Shown: positions 1-12,656, counted from the stretch's first letter. The stretch is 64,000 nucleotides of DNA from Laccaria trichodermophora (GCA_018417955.1 JACTVC010000052.1:62001-126000); one strand, 5' to 3'. The notes: generated by a model from the sequence alone, not told the origin. Translations and numbers: made by a program.

Positions 1-466
1 AGTTGGGCCCATGCCATGATATAAGCTATAGTTCATAGGTTAGCCCAATGATTATTTGAATTTTGTGGGTGTGGGCTTTGGTCCGGTAAACCCGCGGGTT
101 CGCTCCTGTTCCATTGGACCAATACTTTCCATTCCTCCACTGATTCCTACTGGATTCCGTGGATTCCGGCCGGAATTGACAGGAATCCGACTGGAATAGA
201 CAGAAATTTCAGTACAAATCTATACTTCTCGATTCCCCCTACAATTCCACTTTAGCTAGATGTCATATGACGTAATCTGCACTTATCAAGACCTCCTGAA
301 TTACTTGTGTAATGCAGTCAGTCTATCTATTATTCTAATCTATGCTGATAACTTAAACTTAGGGATTGCTTATGATATTCAAATTTGAACATAAATAATT
401 CAGGTGTATTCACTAGAACTACATGAGATTATTCTACTACAAAATTATCCTACTACATAGAGTGTT

Positions 467-800
467 AAAGGGAGGGGGGAGGGATGGAGGGGAGGGGGAG
501 AGGGGTGAAGGAGAGAGGGGAGATGGAGAGAGGGGAGATGGAAGAGGGGAGTGATGGGGAGAGTGGTGGGGAGTGATGGAGAGGGGAGGGAGTGATGGAG
601 GAGGGAGGGAGTGATGGAGGGGAGGGAGTGAGGGAGTGAGGGGGGAGGGAGGGAAAGAGGGGGGGGCATGGAGAGAGGGGGGGTATGGAGGGAGGGAAGA
701 GGGACAGAGGGAGGGAAGAAGGATGGAGGGAGGGAAGAGGGAGGGAGGGAAGAGAGGGAGGGTGGATGGAGTGGTGGGGACTGATGGAGGGGGGAGAGTG
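467..800. repeat. Homopurine tract of element A
   Basis: About 330 bases are almost only A and G on the plus strand, mostly GAGGGAGGG-type runs. Tracts of this kind sit at the same relative place in most elements of the group. Such sequence can form triplex or G-rich structures, which is known chemistry and was not tested here. Confidence 0.9.
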
Positions 801-844
801 TGATGGGGAGTACTGGGCCTCATCGCTGTTTGTCGGCCTGTGCT

Positions 845-1435
845 TTACGTCGTTCCTGTCGTGTCTTCGTTGACGTGCTTGCCATCGTCCGTTGACGTGG
901 GCGTCGTCCGCTGACATCGTCGTCGTCTGTTGACGTGGGCGTCGTCCGCTGACATCGTCGTCGTCTGTTGACGTGGGCGTCGTCCGCTGACATCGTCGTC
1001 GTCTGTTGACGTGGGCGGTGTCTGCTGACGTCGTCGTCGTCCGCTTATGTGGTCGTTTTCCGCTGACGTGGGCGTCGTCGTCCGTTGACATGGGCGTCGT
1101 CCGTTGATGTGGTGGCGGTCCGTTGACGTGGTTGTGCGTGGGTCGTCTGTTCGCGTGGCCCTCCGTTGACGTGGTGGGGCGCTGACGTGCTGTCCGTCCC
1201 TCATTGTGGGTGTGGTGTTAGCGAGCTGGGTTAGGATGAGTTGGGGAGGTGCTCACCTAGGACAACGAACGACGAAATCGTCGTTCGTCGTCTGGTTGCC
1301 ACGTCGCTATCGTGTTGCCGTGCTCGGGTGGTTGATGTGGCGTTGAGGCGTCGTTTACCGCGTCGTGGCCGTCGTCGTCGTCTCATCGTGGTGGCTGGTG
1401 TGTGTGGTGGTGGACGTTGGCGATGTGGTGAGTAG
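845..1435. repeat. CGTCGTC-rich low-complexity domain of element A
   Basis: Imperfect repeats of about 36-54 bp built from GTTGACGTGGGCGTCGTC and CGTCGTCGT units. CpG is extremely frequent. All frames translate as biased Arg/Thr/Asp/Val strings, so I do not call a gene. Confidence 0.85.
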
Positions 1436-1484
1436 GCGTCGGTGATGATGGTGGTTGGAAAGAGATGTGGCGTTGTTTGTTGAT

Positions 1485-1532
1485 GATGCCCAAATCAAAC
1501 GTCGGCAAACGCCGACGTTTGATTTGGGCATC
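1485..1532. repeat. Perfect hairpin, 22-bp arms with AAAC loop
   Basis: GATGCCCAAATCAAACGTCG and two more bases form one arm, AAAC the loop, and the exact reverse complement the other arm. A degenerate relative with the same CGGCAAACRCCGAC core is found in element F near 55781-55820, at the same relative position between the CpG-rich domain and the GAGGTC end. Confidence 0.85.
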
Positions 1533-1714
1533 AGGAATTCCGTTCCGTCTGATTCCGTGAGCATTCCTTCCGGGTGATCACCGGAATCATTCCGGCGGAA
1601 TTGTTTGATCAATTTGGCAGGGCCCTCTGCCAAATTTGATTCCTCTGGAATTCCAGGAATTCTCCGGATTCCGCCGGATTCCGGCAGGAATCAGTGGAGG
1701 ACAATAAAGACCTC

Positions 1715-2790
1715 CATTGGACCCACGGCCGCACAATTGTGCAATTACACCTGTGGGTTGGCGATTGTGCAGTTACCCCCACGGGGTAGGTTTTGTTCCG
1801 TTACCCCCGCAGGTCGCCAGGCGGGCCAGATCATGTTCCGCTACCCCCGCGGATCAACAATTGATCCATTAAGCCCACGAGCTCACGGCGCAGTTCTTGG
1901 CCCGTTAGCCCCGCAGGACGCCAAATGGGCCAGATTATGTTCTGTTACCCCATGGGTTGACAATGGGTCCATTATATCCGCGGGATCCTATTCCGTTAAA
2001 GCCCACGGTGTCCAGCTCTTGTTCCCTTAGACCTGTGGAAAGTTCTTCCGTTGAGCCCGTGGGTTTCTAATTACAGCCACGGACCATTAGGCGGATTTAC
2101 CCGCTGCTCAGGTACGCCTGTGGATGCCCACAGACCACCTTCTGCTCCTTGACCAATTAGCCCTCTTCCATCAGCCCCCCGTGGGCCACGTTTGCAGCTA
2201 GCCACAGACCGTTATTCTGTTACACCCATGGACAAGCAATAGTGTTACATCCGTAGCCAAGCTCTTGTTCCATTACACCCGCAGGCTGCCCTCCTATCCG
2301 CCAACCTGCCTTTGCTCTGTTATCCCCCCCGAACCATTAATGCCTGTATCCGTGGACCGACGGATTACAATAGTCTTCCATCAGCTCACCCGTGGGCCAC
2401 GTTTGCAGCTGGCCTGCAAAATGGACCAACCATTGTGCCTTTACATTGACAGAGCCGTTGTTCCCTTACACCCATGGACCAGCAATTCGGCCATGGACCT
2501 CTTGTTCCATTGCACCCGCGGGTTGTGCTCTCATCCGCGGGCCCGCTCTTGTTCTCTTACTCCCCCGGACCAACAATCCGTTTATCCGCGCACCACCAAT
2601 TCGTTTATCCGCGGACCGACGGATTACCTACCAGTCCGTTACAGCTCCGGACACCCCAATAGGCCGTCTTCCATCAGCCCTCCCACCCGTGGGCCATGGA
2701 CCAGCAATTTTGCATTTAGATCCATGGACCTCTTGTTCCATTACACCTGCGGGCTGCCTACGCTCGTAGATCACCTCATGGCTTAGTGAC
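1715..2790. repeat. Degenerate tandem repeat rich in CCCGCGGG and CCATTACACC motifs
   Basis: Units of roughly 35-70 bp repeat with variation. Each has a short CCCGCGGG- or CCCACGGG-like core followed by phrases such as TTGTTCCATTACACC and GGACCAACAATTCG. The same repeat is seen before element A (about 80-119), so A was inserted into it. Open frames here are repeat translations and are not called as genes. It could be the subterminal region of the KDZ/TET element to its right, but no terminal repeat was recognised. Confidence 0.7.
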
Positions 2791-2829
2791 TCAAGTCAGG
2801 GCAAAAAACGACAGATATGAACATTGGAA

Positions 2830-2906
2830 GTCACCATGTGGGATTCGAACCCTGGACCTGACCATAACACTAACGCTGGTAGCATTTGCATTTAACCATT
2901 CAGTCA
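2830..2906 (-). other. tRNA-like sequence (pseudo-tRNA or SINE head)
   Basis: On the minus strand there is an A-box-like TGGTTAAATGC and a B-box-like GGTTCGAATCCC. The outer seven bases, GTGACTG and the 3' GGTGAC side, can pair at six of seven positions if G-T pairs are allowed. I could not form a convincing anticodon arm, so a functional tRNA is unlikely. It marks the left edge of the gene block. Confidence 0.5.
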
Positions 2907-3047
2907 CAGTGATGTTGCAAGGCATGTTGCATTATATCTTTTATGCGTCATAGAAGGTCAAGTTTAAAGTGGTCTAATTAAACATGAGGATGACACGAGG
3001 CCAATTGGTATATAAGGATCTGGAAATAATGATAATTTTAGGACATC

Positions 3048-4446
3048 ATGACCAGTGACTTGACTGCCCTACAGGCTCTTACGGACGACGTTGCCCTCTA
3101 TATGTCCGGGCGACTCTGGTACAACATCCTGCAGGAAGGTCCCAACGACTTTCCACCCAAGGAATTGGGTGAGGATCTTGTGACGGCATGTGAACAGGCG
3201 ATCTCCGTGATAACAGAAGCATGGACGTCAAAGCCTATTCAAGTGGAGTGGGAAATCGAGGAGCTCGTTCGGGAGTTGGGATCGCGACCCACGGGTATTT
3301 GTCGAATTCATCATTAGTCATCAGAATGAATGCCCATCCTTCCCACAGGCATGAATGAGGCTTTGGAGAACGAACTGATGAAGAAGTTTCCACCTGCATA
3401 TCCCCGCGAACGGGAGGTTCTGGAAGGGAGACCCCTAAGAATTCTGGATGCCTGGGGTTTAACTCTCGCATGGTATTTGCCCGAGGCGATCTCTGAAACC
3501 ATCCAGGTGAGCTGGACTATGCTGTAATTTTCCAAGCCGAATTTACCTTCAATTTATTAGAATCGTCTCATATGCGCCTTGGCTCATCTTTGGCCGTACT
3601 TGAAAAGTACTCCGCCTTGGGCCGGAGGGGGTTGGCGCAACAACCCTGCTTATTTCCGAACTCCCGAAGCATCCGAGATACCCGCGGGTAATATAACTCT
3701 TACACCTCTATGGACTGGGGCTGGGCATGAGGTATGGTTTATATTTTGTCTTTGTGCATGTGCTGACCAGTGGCCAGTACGATGGGACACCACTGCAGGC
3801 ATCATCCACCTTGAAGGAAGATTTTGGGGGAGGTCTAAGGTTTCTCCGTGATATTGTAGACTTTCAAGCTCTAATGGGGGGGGTGATGAGCATCTTACAT
3901 CCGGCGCAGTATTGTATTATGCAGGCCGCCTTTATCCGGGCCGCCAATACGGGCTCTGTAAATCCGGATGGAAAGTCACCGTCACCCGTCCATCCCATTC
4001 AAGACGTGGAAGCGCTCCAGCGAATACTTCGATACTGGGCGAGTGGCTTTACGGGCCTATCAATCATAAGCCAGAGGGAAACACCATTTCATAGGGATGG
4101 TCAGAGTCCCATGGGAATGTTCGACCTCCTTGCCACCATCGGTCGTACAATTGACCCAGATCTTCGGGCAGAACTGCCAGGTATTGGGATTCAATTCCAC
4201 TACAATCTGGGGACTCTGCTTTCAGTATTGTCCAAGTCCGTGAGGCATGGTGTGTCCATTTCTACAGAGGAACGATATTGCTTTGCCTTCTTTGTGAGGG
4301 AACAGGTACTTCATCAACTCGGATATGAGGAACATCCGTGGATGTCGGATGAGGTGTTTCTGGCTTGGCTGGGATTGGGGGAACATGAGAAAATGGAAAG
4401 GCTCATATATCTGGAGCAGGGAGGGGAATGGAAACCGTTGATTTGA
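3048..4446 (+). CDS. TET/JBP-like 2-oxoglutarate/Fe(II) dioxygenase
   Basis: Four exons (3048-3294, 3349-3506, 3561-3731, 3778-4446), all with GT-AG introns of 46-54 bp, give a continuous 414-residue protein. The C-terminal half has the double-stranded beta-helix signature of 2OG-Fe(II) dioxygenases: a HxD iron motif (His297, Asp299 in PFHRDGQSP), a distal iron histidine (His349 in VRHGVS) and an arginine 17 residues later (Arg366 in AFFVRE) that would bind 2-oxoglutarate. Fungal TET/JBP enzymes oxidise 5-methylcytosine in DNA, and in Agaricomycetes they are known to lie next to KDZ transposases, as here. The family assignment rests on motif order and this neighbourhood; another 2OG oxygenase family is possible. 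The N-terminal half was not recognised. The gene runs convergently towards the KDZ transposase, 80 bp away. The reading frame looks intact. Confidence 0.72.
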
Positions 4447-6849
4447 ATAGGTAGCGTGTTATGTAAATCAGATCTAAATCATCGTCCGGAACCACCATAA
4501 GATAGACAATCCCCAGGCAGAGGACGTTAAATCGCTCCGGAGCGTTGGAAGTCTACCAGGGCCTGCGTCTGAAACGCCCGCCACATTGCCATCTGTCTCC
4601 TAGCATAGCACCCCTTTCCCGGAGTAGTTTCCCTCCCCAGACCATCCCACATCTCAGCCCGATTCTGAAAATACAACATCGTCCACCGCATCTCCTGCGG
4701 AACGAGTTTGAATTCCTCAAGCCACCTATCTCGTCTTGCCTTCGCCCGGAGATAGTTTACATGGTACACTTGGGCATCCGTTAGTCGTAGAAAGAAAGAT
4801 CGACTAAATTACTTGCATTCTTCCATATGAAAGCTTTCAATCGAATCTCCATGGATATTCATTCCCCAAAACCAGGGAATATTCTCGTTTCTATGGCCCC
4901 GACCATTTGGTTGAGAAATGTTCAGAAGTGTATGTGTGTCCTTTTTTTGAATGGGTTTGTATTTGGTCAGAATCTCCGCAGATGCACCCAGTTGTGACAG
5001 GGCCCATCGAGCCTGTGCATAGACCTGGAGGTGGTGTGCCAGATTTCTATCCGCGGTATTAACTTGGTCATATGCGTGGGTCTTTCCCTTCTTACTTTCT
5101 TGACCGTTGATTTCTTTTCGATAGATGAATGATTTGTGTCCTATTTCCAATCTTATGGCCGCCAATGTATCGTTTGCTTGTGCCATCCGGAGATGAATCT
5201 CCCTCTGATGGGCAATCGCCATTTGGTCTGGGAGGTCAGTAAAAGACGAGGGCAGAATGATCTCCATGCATTCAGGGAGCAGGGTGTCATATGAAGGAGG
5301 ATTGGCCAGCAGCATTTCTAAATCATCCTCATGCTCATATCCATCTTCCACGGGCGGTGTCCGCATTTGCTCAGTCGCAAAGTCGACTCCTGGAAACAAC
5401 TCCGAAGCTTCTCTATCGAAAGCATCAATTCGCTGCAGGAATAACTGCCGGCGTTTAGCCAGGTCGACCTTGTCATCCGCCGTGGGCTTACGCCCCATCA
5501 TCCGGATAAAACGGCTCAACGCCAATCTGCTCTGATGAGCTGAGAGTTATGGATGAAATGGAAATAACGTACTGAGCTTCCTGTAATTTGATTCCGGTGG
5601 TAACCCATAATGTGATCCCCAGTGATTCGTTTCTGGTTGATTCCTCACCCATCAGTGCAACTTGAATATCCTTTTGGGTCGGGACTGTTTGAGTGCATTC
5701 AAATGATGTTCATGTTGGGCAGATAAGAACAGACCTTTTGGGGCTTCCGCCTCATAGATATCCATCGCCGCAGGGTCAGTAACCCGATTTCTCTGGGCCT
5801 CCGCAGCAAGTCCATTCCACAGTTGGATTTGTTCAGGACCAGTGGTGTCTGAAAGCTTTGCTAACTCTTCCTCTGCGTCTGCAAGTCCGGACTGAACTTT
5901 CTTCCATCTCCGGCATAACGAAGACACTAAATTCAATTAAGAACTGTTTTACCCCTATATTCGAAGCTTACCCATGTTCACGAGCTTTTTCCAATTGTTA
6001 TCCCCCATATGCAAGTCGAGGACTTCCATCCGATGTGCGAGAGTCATTGTTCGGGAGATTCGACCAACGTGATTGAGTGTAGACCAAAGGGTCTCAAGAA
6101 TTTCACCATCTGACTGGCCAGCTCCCTCGATAAAAGTGGGTGAGAACCTGGCCAGGCAGATCAATTGATGTCCGTGGACGTGGAAAAGGCCAATTCCGGG
6201 AATTATTATTAGGCCCGGATGGACTTCGAGATATGGGCTCTTCTCCACCCGTTTCTGAAAGTTTTTATGGTATTGGCAATTCACATCGTAAACAACAATG
6301 CATTTCAATATGTCCCCTGTTTTTGTGTTCTTGATTGCCTCACAAAGGGCATAATCCATGTTCATTTGTCTACCAAGAGTAGGGTCTCAGTCTGATATCA
6401 AGAGACAGACTGGAAAGAATACCTTTCACCCTTCTGAAAGTCCACCACACCCCCGGGACAGTAGCAACCATGTCTCAAACAGGCGGCGGCTCCGAGCCCT
6501 GTGGAATCACATCCTTTGTGAATACGGGCCCTATCATTGACGGCATGATGCTCATTGCAGGTTGGTGCCTAGAACATCCGGATCAGAAGAGTCCGGACCT
6601 AATGGAAATCGACTCACCTCCTTTACCTCCTTAGCAATCTTCAAATGCTCTTTATATCTTGTCGTTTCCACCATGTATCCCTCCCCATTCTTTAACCACA
6701 CATCCGTTTCTGGCCTCCATTGTAATTTATGATTACAAGTAAAGTTTCCATCCAATACGAAGCCCCGGGTGTAGGCCCATTGCTCCGGATCATCCTTCCA
6801 GTTGTCTGGAAGGTTTACCCCTGGCTGGGGGCATGCTGCACAGAAAAGG

Positions 6850-8531
6850 GAGGTCTTTACCATCCCCCACGTAATCCATATGGACTCCACTGGACTCCAC
6901 TGGACTCCAGTGGATTCCAGTGGCCCTCTTACCAGGCCAGATTGGCTGGCAGAATGCCCAGTCCACTGGAGTCCAGTCCAGTCCACTGGACTCCCACTGG
7001 ACTGCCAGCCACTTTCCTGAGTCCAGTCCCAGTCCAGTGGACTATGAGTCCAGTCAGAGTCCAGTGGAGTCCAGTGGAGTCCAGTGGATTCCAGTCATTC
7101 TAGTATATTATTATTATTATATATGAATACTACTAAAAAAGCGAAAATAGACTATACAATAAACTTACATTTTAATGATCAATGAAAGGAAAGGTTATAA
7201 TTTACATATAGTGTGGGTCAGTGATAGCTGCAATAAGGATTTATGATTTTGTTCAGTCTGCGGGGTGAGGTCACGTGACTTACTTGAGGGCGTGCCATAT
7301 CGTCACGTCTCCTGTTTGCGGCATGGTCACACCTCCGTGACCATCCCATTCCCTTCCACCACCACCACCTCTATCACTGCCCACGCCAACGCCGCCCACG
7401 CCAACTCCGCCCACGTTAACGCCGCCCACATCAACGCCGCCCACGCCAACGCCGCCCACGCCCATGCCCACGCCAACGTGGAAGGACAGGCCAAGAACGA
7501 GGGACGGCGCCCATGACGTGTCAACGTCATGGGCCAAGGGTATGTCTGCCCCACCACCCCAATGCCCCGTACTCACCACGACAGGCGCCAGCGGCACGCA
7601 ACAACAAAAACAACACACGAGGAGGCCAACGACACACAAGAACGACGACACGAAGACGACAACACACGACGACGACGACACGCGAGGACGACGACACGCC
7701 AGGACGACGATATGCGAGGACGACGACGACGCGCGAGGACGACAACACACGACGACGACTACACACTGGGACGACGACACACGACCACGACCACGACACG
7801 CGACCGCGACGACGACGACATGCGACGACGACGACACACGACGACGACGACACGCGACCGACGACACGCGACGACGACGATTAACACGCCGGGACGACGA
7901 CACGCGACGACGACGACGAACGAGCGCCGACGAAAACGCCGCCCCCACCACACCCGAAAAACGACGAGCGCTGAACGGCGACGAGGCCCCTTCACTCTCT
8001 CCCCCTTTCCCCCCTCCCCCTTTCCTTGCTCCTCTCTCCCCCCTCCCTTTCCTTCCCCCTTCCTTGCTCCCTCCCCCCTCTATTCATTCCTCTCTTCCCC
8101 CTCCCTTTCCCTTTCCCCTCCCTTTCCCCTCCCTTTCCCTTTCCCTTTCCCTTCCCCCTCCCTCCCCCCTCTGTAACATAGAATCTATGTAAATTTAATT
8201 AATTTAATTAATAAATATACTTCAATTTTATTTTTTGTTTTCAAGTCTAAGTTCAGGAATTCTGGATTAACTTAGGTCTGTGGCAGTCCAGTCCAGTCCA
8301 GTTTTGTGTTGGGAGAGTCCAGTGGAGTCCAGTCCAGTCCAGTTTTGTGATTTGCAGTCCAGTCCAGTCCAGTCCAGTCCAGTCCAGTGGAGTCCAGTTT
8401 TGTGCTGGGAGTCCAGTGGAGTCCAGTTTTGTGATTGGCAGTCCAGTCCAGTCCAGTCCAGTGGAATCCAGTGGAATCCAGTGGAATCCAGTGGAATCCA
8501 TGTGGATTATGTGGGGGATGGTAAAGTATTG
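6850..8531. mobile_element. Non-autonomous DNA transposon B, inserted in the KDZ transposase
   Basis: The direct repeat CAGAAAAGG flanks it at 6841-6849 and 8532-8540. The left end reads GAGGTCTTTACCATCCCCCA and the right end, reverse complemented, CAATACTTTACCATCCCCCA, both continuing into CCACTGGACTCC-type repeats (CCAGTCCAGTCC arrays at 6890-7095 and 8285-8505). Inside are an AT-rich stretch, a CpG-rich domain (about 7370-7990, GACGACGACA repeats) and a pyrimidine tract (about 7996-8175). It is the same order as in A when read from the CAATACTT end. The long frames inside are repeat translations. Confidence 0.88.
7370..8175. repeat. CACGACGACGA-rich domain and pyrimidine tract of element B
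   Basis: CGCCCACGCCAACGC units (7375-7480) give way to CGACGACGACAC units (7630-7990), and then to about 180 bases of almost only C and T (7996-8175). No gene is called. Confidence 0.85.
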
Positions 8532-10162
8532 CAGAAAAGGGCTAACTCCCCGGATCCCAGTGGACGATGATGGTGCCCAAAGCCAAACCATTTGTATTCT
8601 TTCAAACTTCTCCATTGACGACTGGCCCGCAGAAGCTCTCGATATCTGTCCTGTGGGCCCATTTTAATTTAATAGTCCCCTCCCCAAAATTTCAATATTA
8701 CCTTAACTCGTTTTGGAAATGCTTTGGAGGTGATTCTCCGGAGTTTGGAATAGTAATGGGTGGCGGACGTCTTGCATTCCAAATTCTCCAAAAGGTAGTC
8801 ATCAAGGACATTGAAGGTGAATGCTGTCTGTGGTAGAGCTGAAGTGGAGGGAAAGAGTCCCAATTGTAAGAGTTGAATGTCCATGGGAGATGCTCTGGGG
8901 CAACGGCAGAATGAGGTTGGTAACTGATGAACTCCATTTGTATGGACAAATGTGAGAACCCGATGTCCGTTCAGATACGATACGGGGGGATCTGGAATAT
9001 CATTGTCATCCCCCAGACTTTCATGGTCATCCGGGAGATCATCGAGATCGTTTTCATTATCATCATCCAAGAGTTCATCCGCGGAGTCAAAGGGGACGTC
9101 AGCATGGTCTGGGGCAACTTCTGGATTGGTCCCCTCCATATCTGATGAATCCCACTTCATGCCAGGGCAAGGACAACCATGGTGTCCTAAATGTATGACA
9201 ATACCCACTTTCCACAACCAAGAAGATATAAAATGTGAACCATTCCAGCTCTCCACCCTGTGAAATGGATGTCGACGATGTGATATCCTGCAGCAGTCTG
9301 TGCATTGGCTAGAGTCTCCAAGACAATCCTGGCATTTCCATGTACCCTCCCGATTGCCACAGGTATAACACATATTGGACAGCAGGGGAGCCTCTTGTTC
9401 AAGTATTTCATCCAGATAAACTCGTCGACGATACGCCCATTCTCGTAGATAATCATTGGATGACTGTATGTTCTGTCAGAGTATATAAATATAGATGGAA
9501 AGATCAAGTTACCTTTGACCCAATTCTATCCTGACTGTCCATATCCATGAACATAATTTCTTCATGTGGGTCTGCGGAAGAATCAACCCGTTCCATGTTT
9601 GGTAAAGAATCTGGGTTTTTCTTTGGGGATTGAGATGAAGAGGTCGCATTTTGAGAAGATGAGACGTCTTTTGGGAAAACTGTCTTCACTCTGACATTTC
9701 CACGGGGACCTTCCAGATAACGGGTGTGTTTCAGAGAGCCAATGACTTTCGATCTCCGTGAACTCATTTCCACTTGCTGTGGTGGCCGTGGAGAACAAGC
9801 TGTAAAGTCAGTTTGACAATGGCCTCATGTTCAACCTCATGTTCATCAAACAAAAGACAAGGTTTCTTTCGGAACCTTTCTCCGGATTGCTATACATATA
9901 CATACGGCGTACATTCCCTTAATTGTACGGGCGGGGGTCAGCTGCCATCGCAGACCGTTAAAATAAAGACGAGCAGAAGATACTGGACATTCTATTTTTA
10001 TTCATACAATCTAATTACATTGCCAAAAAAGGAAGAAAAGTTGACAAACATGGTAATCCCGCCTTTGTTTGGTTATCAAAACGAAGTCTAACATTTCTCT
10101 ACCCAACTCAACAAAGAAAAAAGAAGAGACAAAAAATGTGTTTTCATCTGACACTCTAAACA

Positions 10163-12656
10163 ATGACCGACTCTGAGCTAGACGTCCCCTTGCCCCCCAT
10201 AGCCGAAATACCTGCTCCGACAACGGTAGAACATGTCGCACCCACACCCCACATTTGGGAAGACTGGCAGATAGATATCCTTGAGAGATATCTGCCGGAT
10301 TACAAGTCAAAGAAATCTGTGGGAGCTCGGGTTGCCATTATGGGGAAGGTTCTTACCAAATTTAAAGGAAGAATGGAGTCTGAGGATGGAGGTGGTGCCA
10401 ATATCTGGAAGGTAAGCTTGGTCCTGACTGGATGAACTTTCAAAGTCTCAGTTCCGTCTTGTAGGCAGTCCAGCAGTGGTTCGCATTGAAATCGAGAATT
10501 CGGAAGCCCAAGGAAATAAAAATAAGAAGCATGAATTGGAACTTCCGGACTGTGGCAGCCGTTCAAAAAAAAATGGAGATCAAAGACGCCCAACAGATGT
10601 TATTGGGGGATGGGGAAATCAAGTTTGGGAGCTTTCAAGTTGGGTTGAATTCAGTGCTGAGCAATATGGCGGAGTCGGAGATAGAGGAGCTAAAGGAGAC
10701 GGCAAGGCGGTGGAATTTAGAAGGACCTCCGGATGAGGAGAAGCAGAGGTATGCCCTTCCCCTCATGATTTTCAGCCAGCTCAGTCCCGTGCAAACAGGC
10801 TTGCAGTAAAGTCCGCCATGAAATTCTGCCGGACGTTTGCAGAGAAGGCGTGGAAGCAGCTCAGTGGCAGAGTATATATTTTCTGGGGATGTAGGGACGA
10901 GGATGGAACACTATCCGCATCTAAGTTCGACTTTAATGCTGAGCTCGGGATGGGGACCAGCTATCGAGACGTCATTCCAGAAGGGGGTTTATCTGACATT
11001 TCCTGGGGAAAATATCTGCAGCAATGTTACGATGGAAAGGACAAGTCCGGAGAGAGTGAGATTGCCCTCGGAGGGAACCGTAGTGCTCCAATGGATCTGG
11101 ACACAAGGGTGAATGGTGAGCCAATACTGCCTGAACCTGATACATGGCCCTCGGAGGTCAAAGGGGAGGTCATGATCCGATGGCTGAAGAAGCTATTGAG
11201 ATCATTTGTTGGACTGCATTACTGTGAGTGTGAACAGGTTCATTCTGTATCACCATGTTCTAAAGTCATGAAAGCATTGGCTACTGATGGCAGAACCTCC
11301 AGGGTTCCATGGGCGGATATTCTAAAGGATCCGGCGGGTTTTATCGATCCGCAATATCTTCTGGATGACCATACACTGGATGCGGAGCCATCCCATTTGG
11401 CCATTCACAAAGTCAAAAAGCTCCTGACCTTCTGGATAAGTCGGCAAAAAGCTGGACAGATTGTCTTTCAATTTCGGCATGTGCTCCAGGGAGGTGAACG
11501 GGTTGCAGCTAAACTTCCAGACATCCGGACCAATAGCAAGCAGCCGTCGCGGCGGGCGGCCAGAGCCAAGGGTATGGCGTCCGGACGTGCCCTGCGGCCA
11601 AATGAGGGAGACGCGACCAGTGATGAAGAAGTAGAAATCCCTGTCAAACCAGGCAAAGGGAAGGAAAAACAATCCAGGGGAAGTGCCAATAAGCAGAAGA
11701 CTAATGGAAAAAAAGGGCCAACGTCCTTGGCCATCATTGAGTCGTCCAGAGAGGAACTTGAGCTCCAGGCGATTGACGACATGGAGTTTTCGGATGATGA
11801 CCCTCTCGTCGCACATGGGGCAAGGAGAAAATCACAACAGAAGCCATTGCCGCTTGGGAATGACACCAGAAAGGACGGTGGTATGGCTCCCAAGACTATC
11901 TCTACATCCGCGGGCATCACAACTACCATCGACAACCGCGAGTTGACATTCACAACCCAGACCCCATCTCTGAATGAACAGACCTCGCCATCCGCGGGCC
12001 ATGCAATGCTCACAACCACCCTATTTCCAAATGAGCGGACCTCCCCATCTGCGGGCCGTGCACAACTCATAGCCAGTATCAATCCCACCCGCGGATCTCA
12101 ACCCCACAGTACATACCCGTCTGATAACGTCCTGCCCAGAATGACAACAATGGACCAGGTGGATTTAATTGTCAGCCGAGGACATGTATCCACGTCTGCC
12201 ACCACGCTATCAGTACCAGAGACCCTGGAGCCCTCTGAAAAGGCCTTATGGCAGAGGTTTGCCACCCACCTGCCCTCCGAATGTCTGACATGGTCCGAGG
12301 ACCAGGCGATGACGCAATTTCGAGTGTTCCGGACTTGGGCATCGACCTCTCTGCAGCTATCCCTGCCCGCGGACGTTGCTCCCGTGGATGACGGGGGTAG
12401 TTGCAAAGCTCCAGAAATGAGGGTGGATGGGCCAGAGAATAGAGGTGAAATCAATACGATGTCTCAGTTGGGAAAGCATCCTTTGGATAAATCCGACCGC
12501 GGGGATAGCCAGCTGCCTGAGAAGGAGAAAGGCCCTCCATCGAAAAAGCCTCAGATGGCAGGGATAGCTACAAGAAGCAGCAACCGGACCAATGTCGCTG
12601 GTCCATCTGTCCCTATGACAAGGTCGAAGGCTAAGCGTGGGGGCAGGAGGAAGTGA
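10163..12656 (+). CDS. Unknown protein of the KDZ/TET gene block, 796 aa
   Basis: Three exons (10163-10411, 10465-10748, 10799-12656) with GT-AG introns join into one 797-codon frame. The first 330 residues are well structured (start MTDSELDVPL; conserved-looking WEDWQIDILERYLPDY, WNLEGPPDEEKQR, VYIFWGCRDEDGTLSASKFDF). They include a possible short cysteine motif (HYCECEQVHSVSPCSK). From about residue 420 the protein is low-complexity and basic, with AT-hook-like or nuclear-signal-like stretches (PSRRAARAKG, KPGKGKEKQSRGSANKQKTNGKKG) and a C-terminal basic tail (TRSKAKRGGRRK), so a nuclear or DNA-binding role is plausible. I do not recognise the family. Its position between the KDZ transposase and the coiled-coil gene, with the same CpG-rich composition, suggests it belongs to the same mobile block. 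Confidence 0.7.

Larger units (their letters stand above)
120..1714. mobile_element. Non-autonomous DNA transposon A (CARTACTT/GAGGTC group)
   Basis: The element is bounded by an 8-bp direct repeat, CATTGGAC, at 112-119 and 1715-1722. Its left end reads CAATACTTTCCATTCCTCCA and its right end, reverse complemented, GAGGTCTTTATTGTCCTCCA, followed on both sides by inverted GGATTCC/GGAATTCC-type repeats. From left to right it holds an AT-rich stretch, a homopurine tract (about 467-800), a CGTCGTC-rich domain (about 845-1435), a perfect hairpin (1485-1532) and the right inverted repeat. Long reading frames here are low-complexity Pro/Ser or Arg/Thr frames with no sign of being genes. It lies inside the CCGCGG-rich repeat that continues on both sides. 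Confidence 0.85.
4527..9773 (-). pseudogene. KDZ transposase with CxC2 cysteine cluster, split by transposon B
   Basis: The first exon starts near 9773 (MEMSSRRSKV) and ends at 9514. Exon 2 (9472-8702) encodes a CxC2-type zinc cluster (CYTCGNREG..CQDC..CTDCCRISHRRHPFH). Exon 3 starts at 8650 and is cut by element B inside the family motif ALF|CAACPQPG. The RNase H-like core follows, with candidate catalytic residues in FVLDGNF (about 6750), YDVNCQYH (about 6280) and DGEILETLW (about 6100). A C-terminal exon lies at 4769-4527. KDZ transposases move large class II elements in fungi. Besides B, the frame near 5680 seems shifted by one base, so the gene is probably dead. The CpG-rich composition and good conservation suggest recent loss. 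Confidence 0.85.

Noticed and set aside
437..1204. Long Pro/Ser-rich and Thr/Asp/His-rich frames at both strands of element A
   Set aside because: They are translations of a homopurine tract and of CGTCGTC repeats. All frames are open because the sequence is repetitive, and no homologous or codon-like signal is present.
2830..2906. A functional tRNA gene
   Set aside because: The B box and most of the acceptor stem are there, but no acceptable anticodon arm could be drawn, and two further degenerate modules are tied to transposons.
7264..8192. 242-aa and 215-aa frames in element B (RRRHATTTT-type proteins)
   Set aside because: These are biased repeat translations that overlap in several frames and end in a pyrimidine tract.
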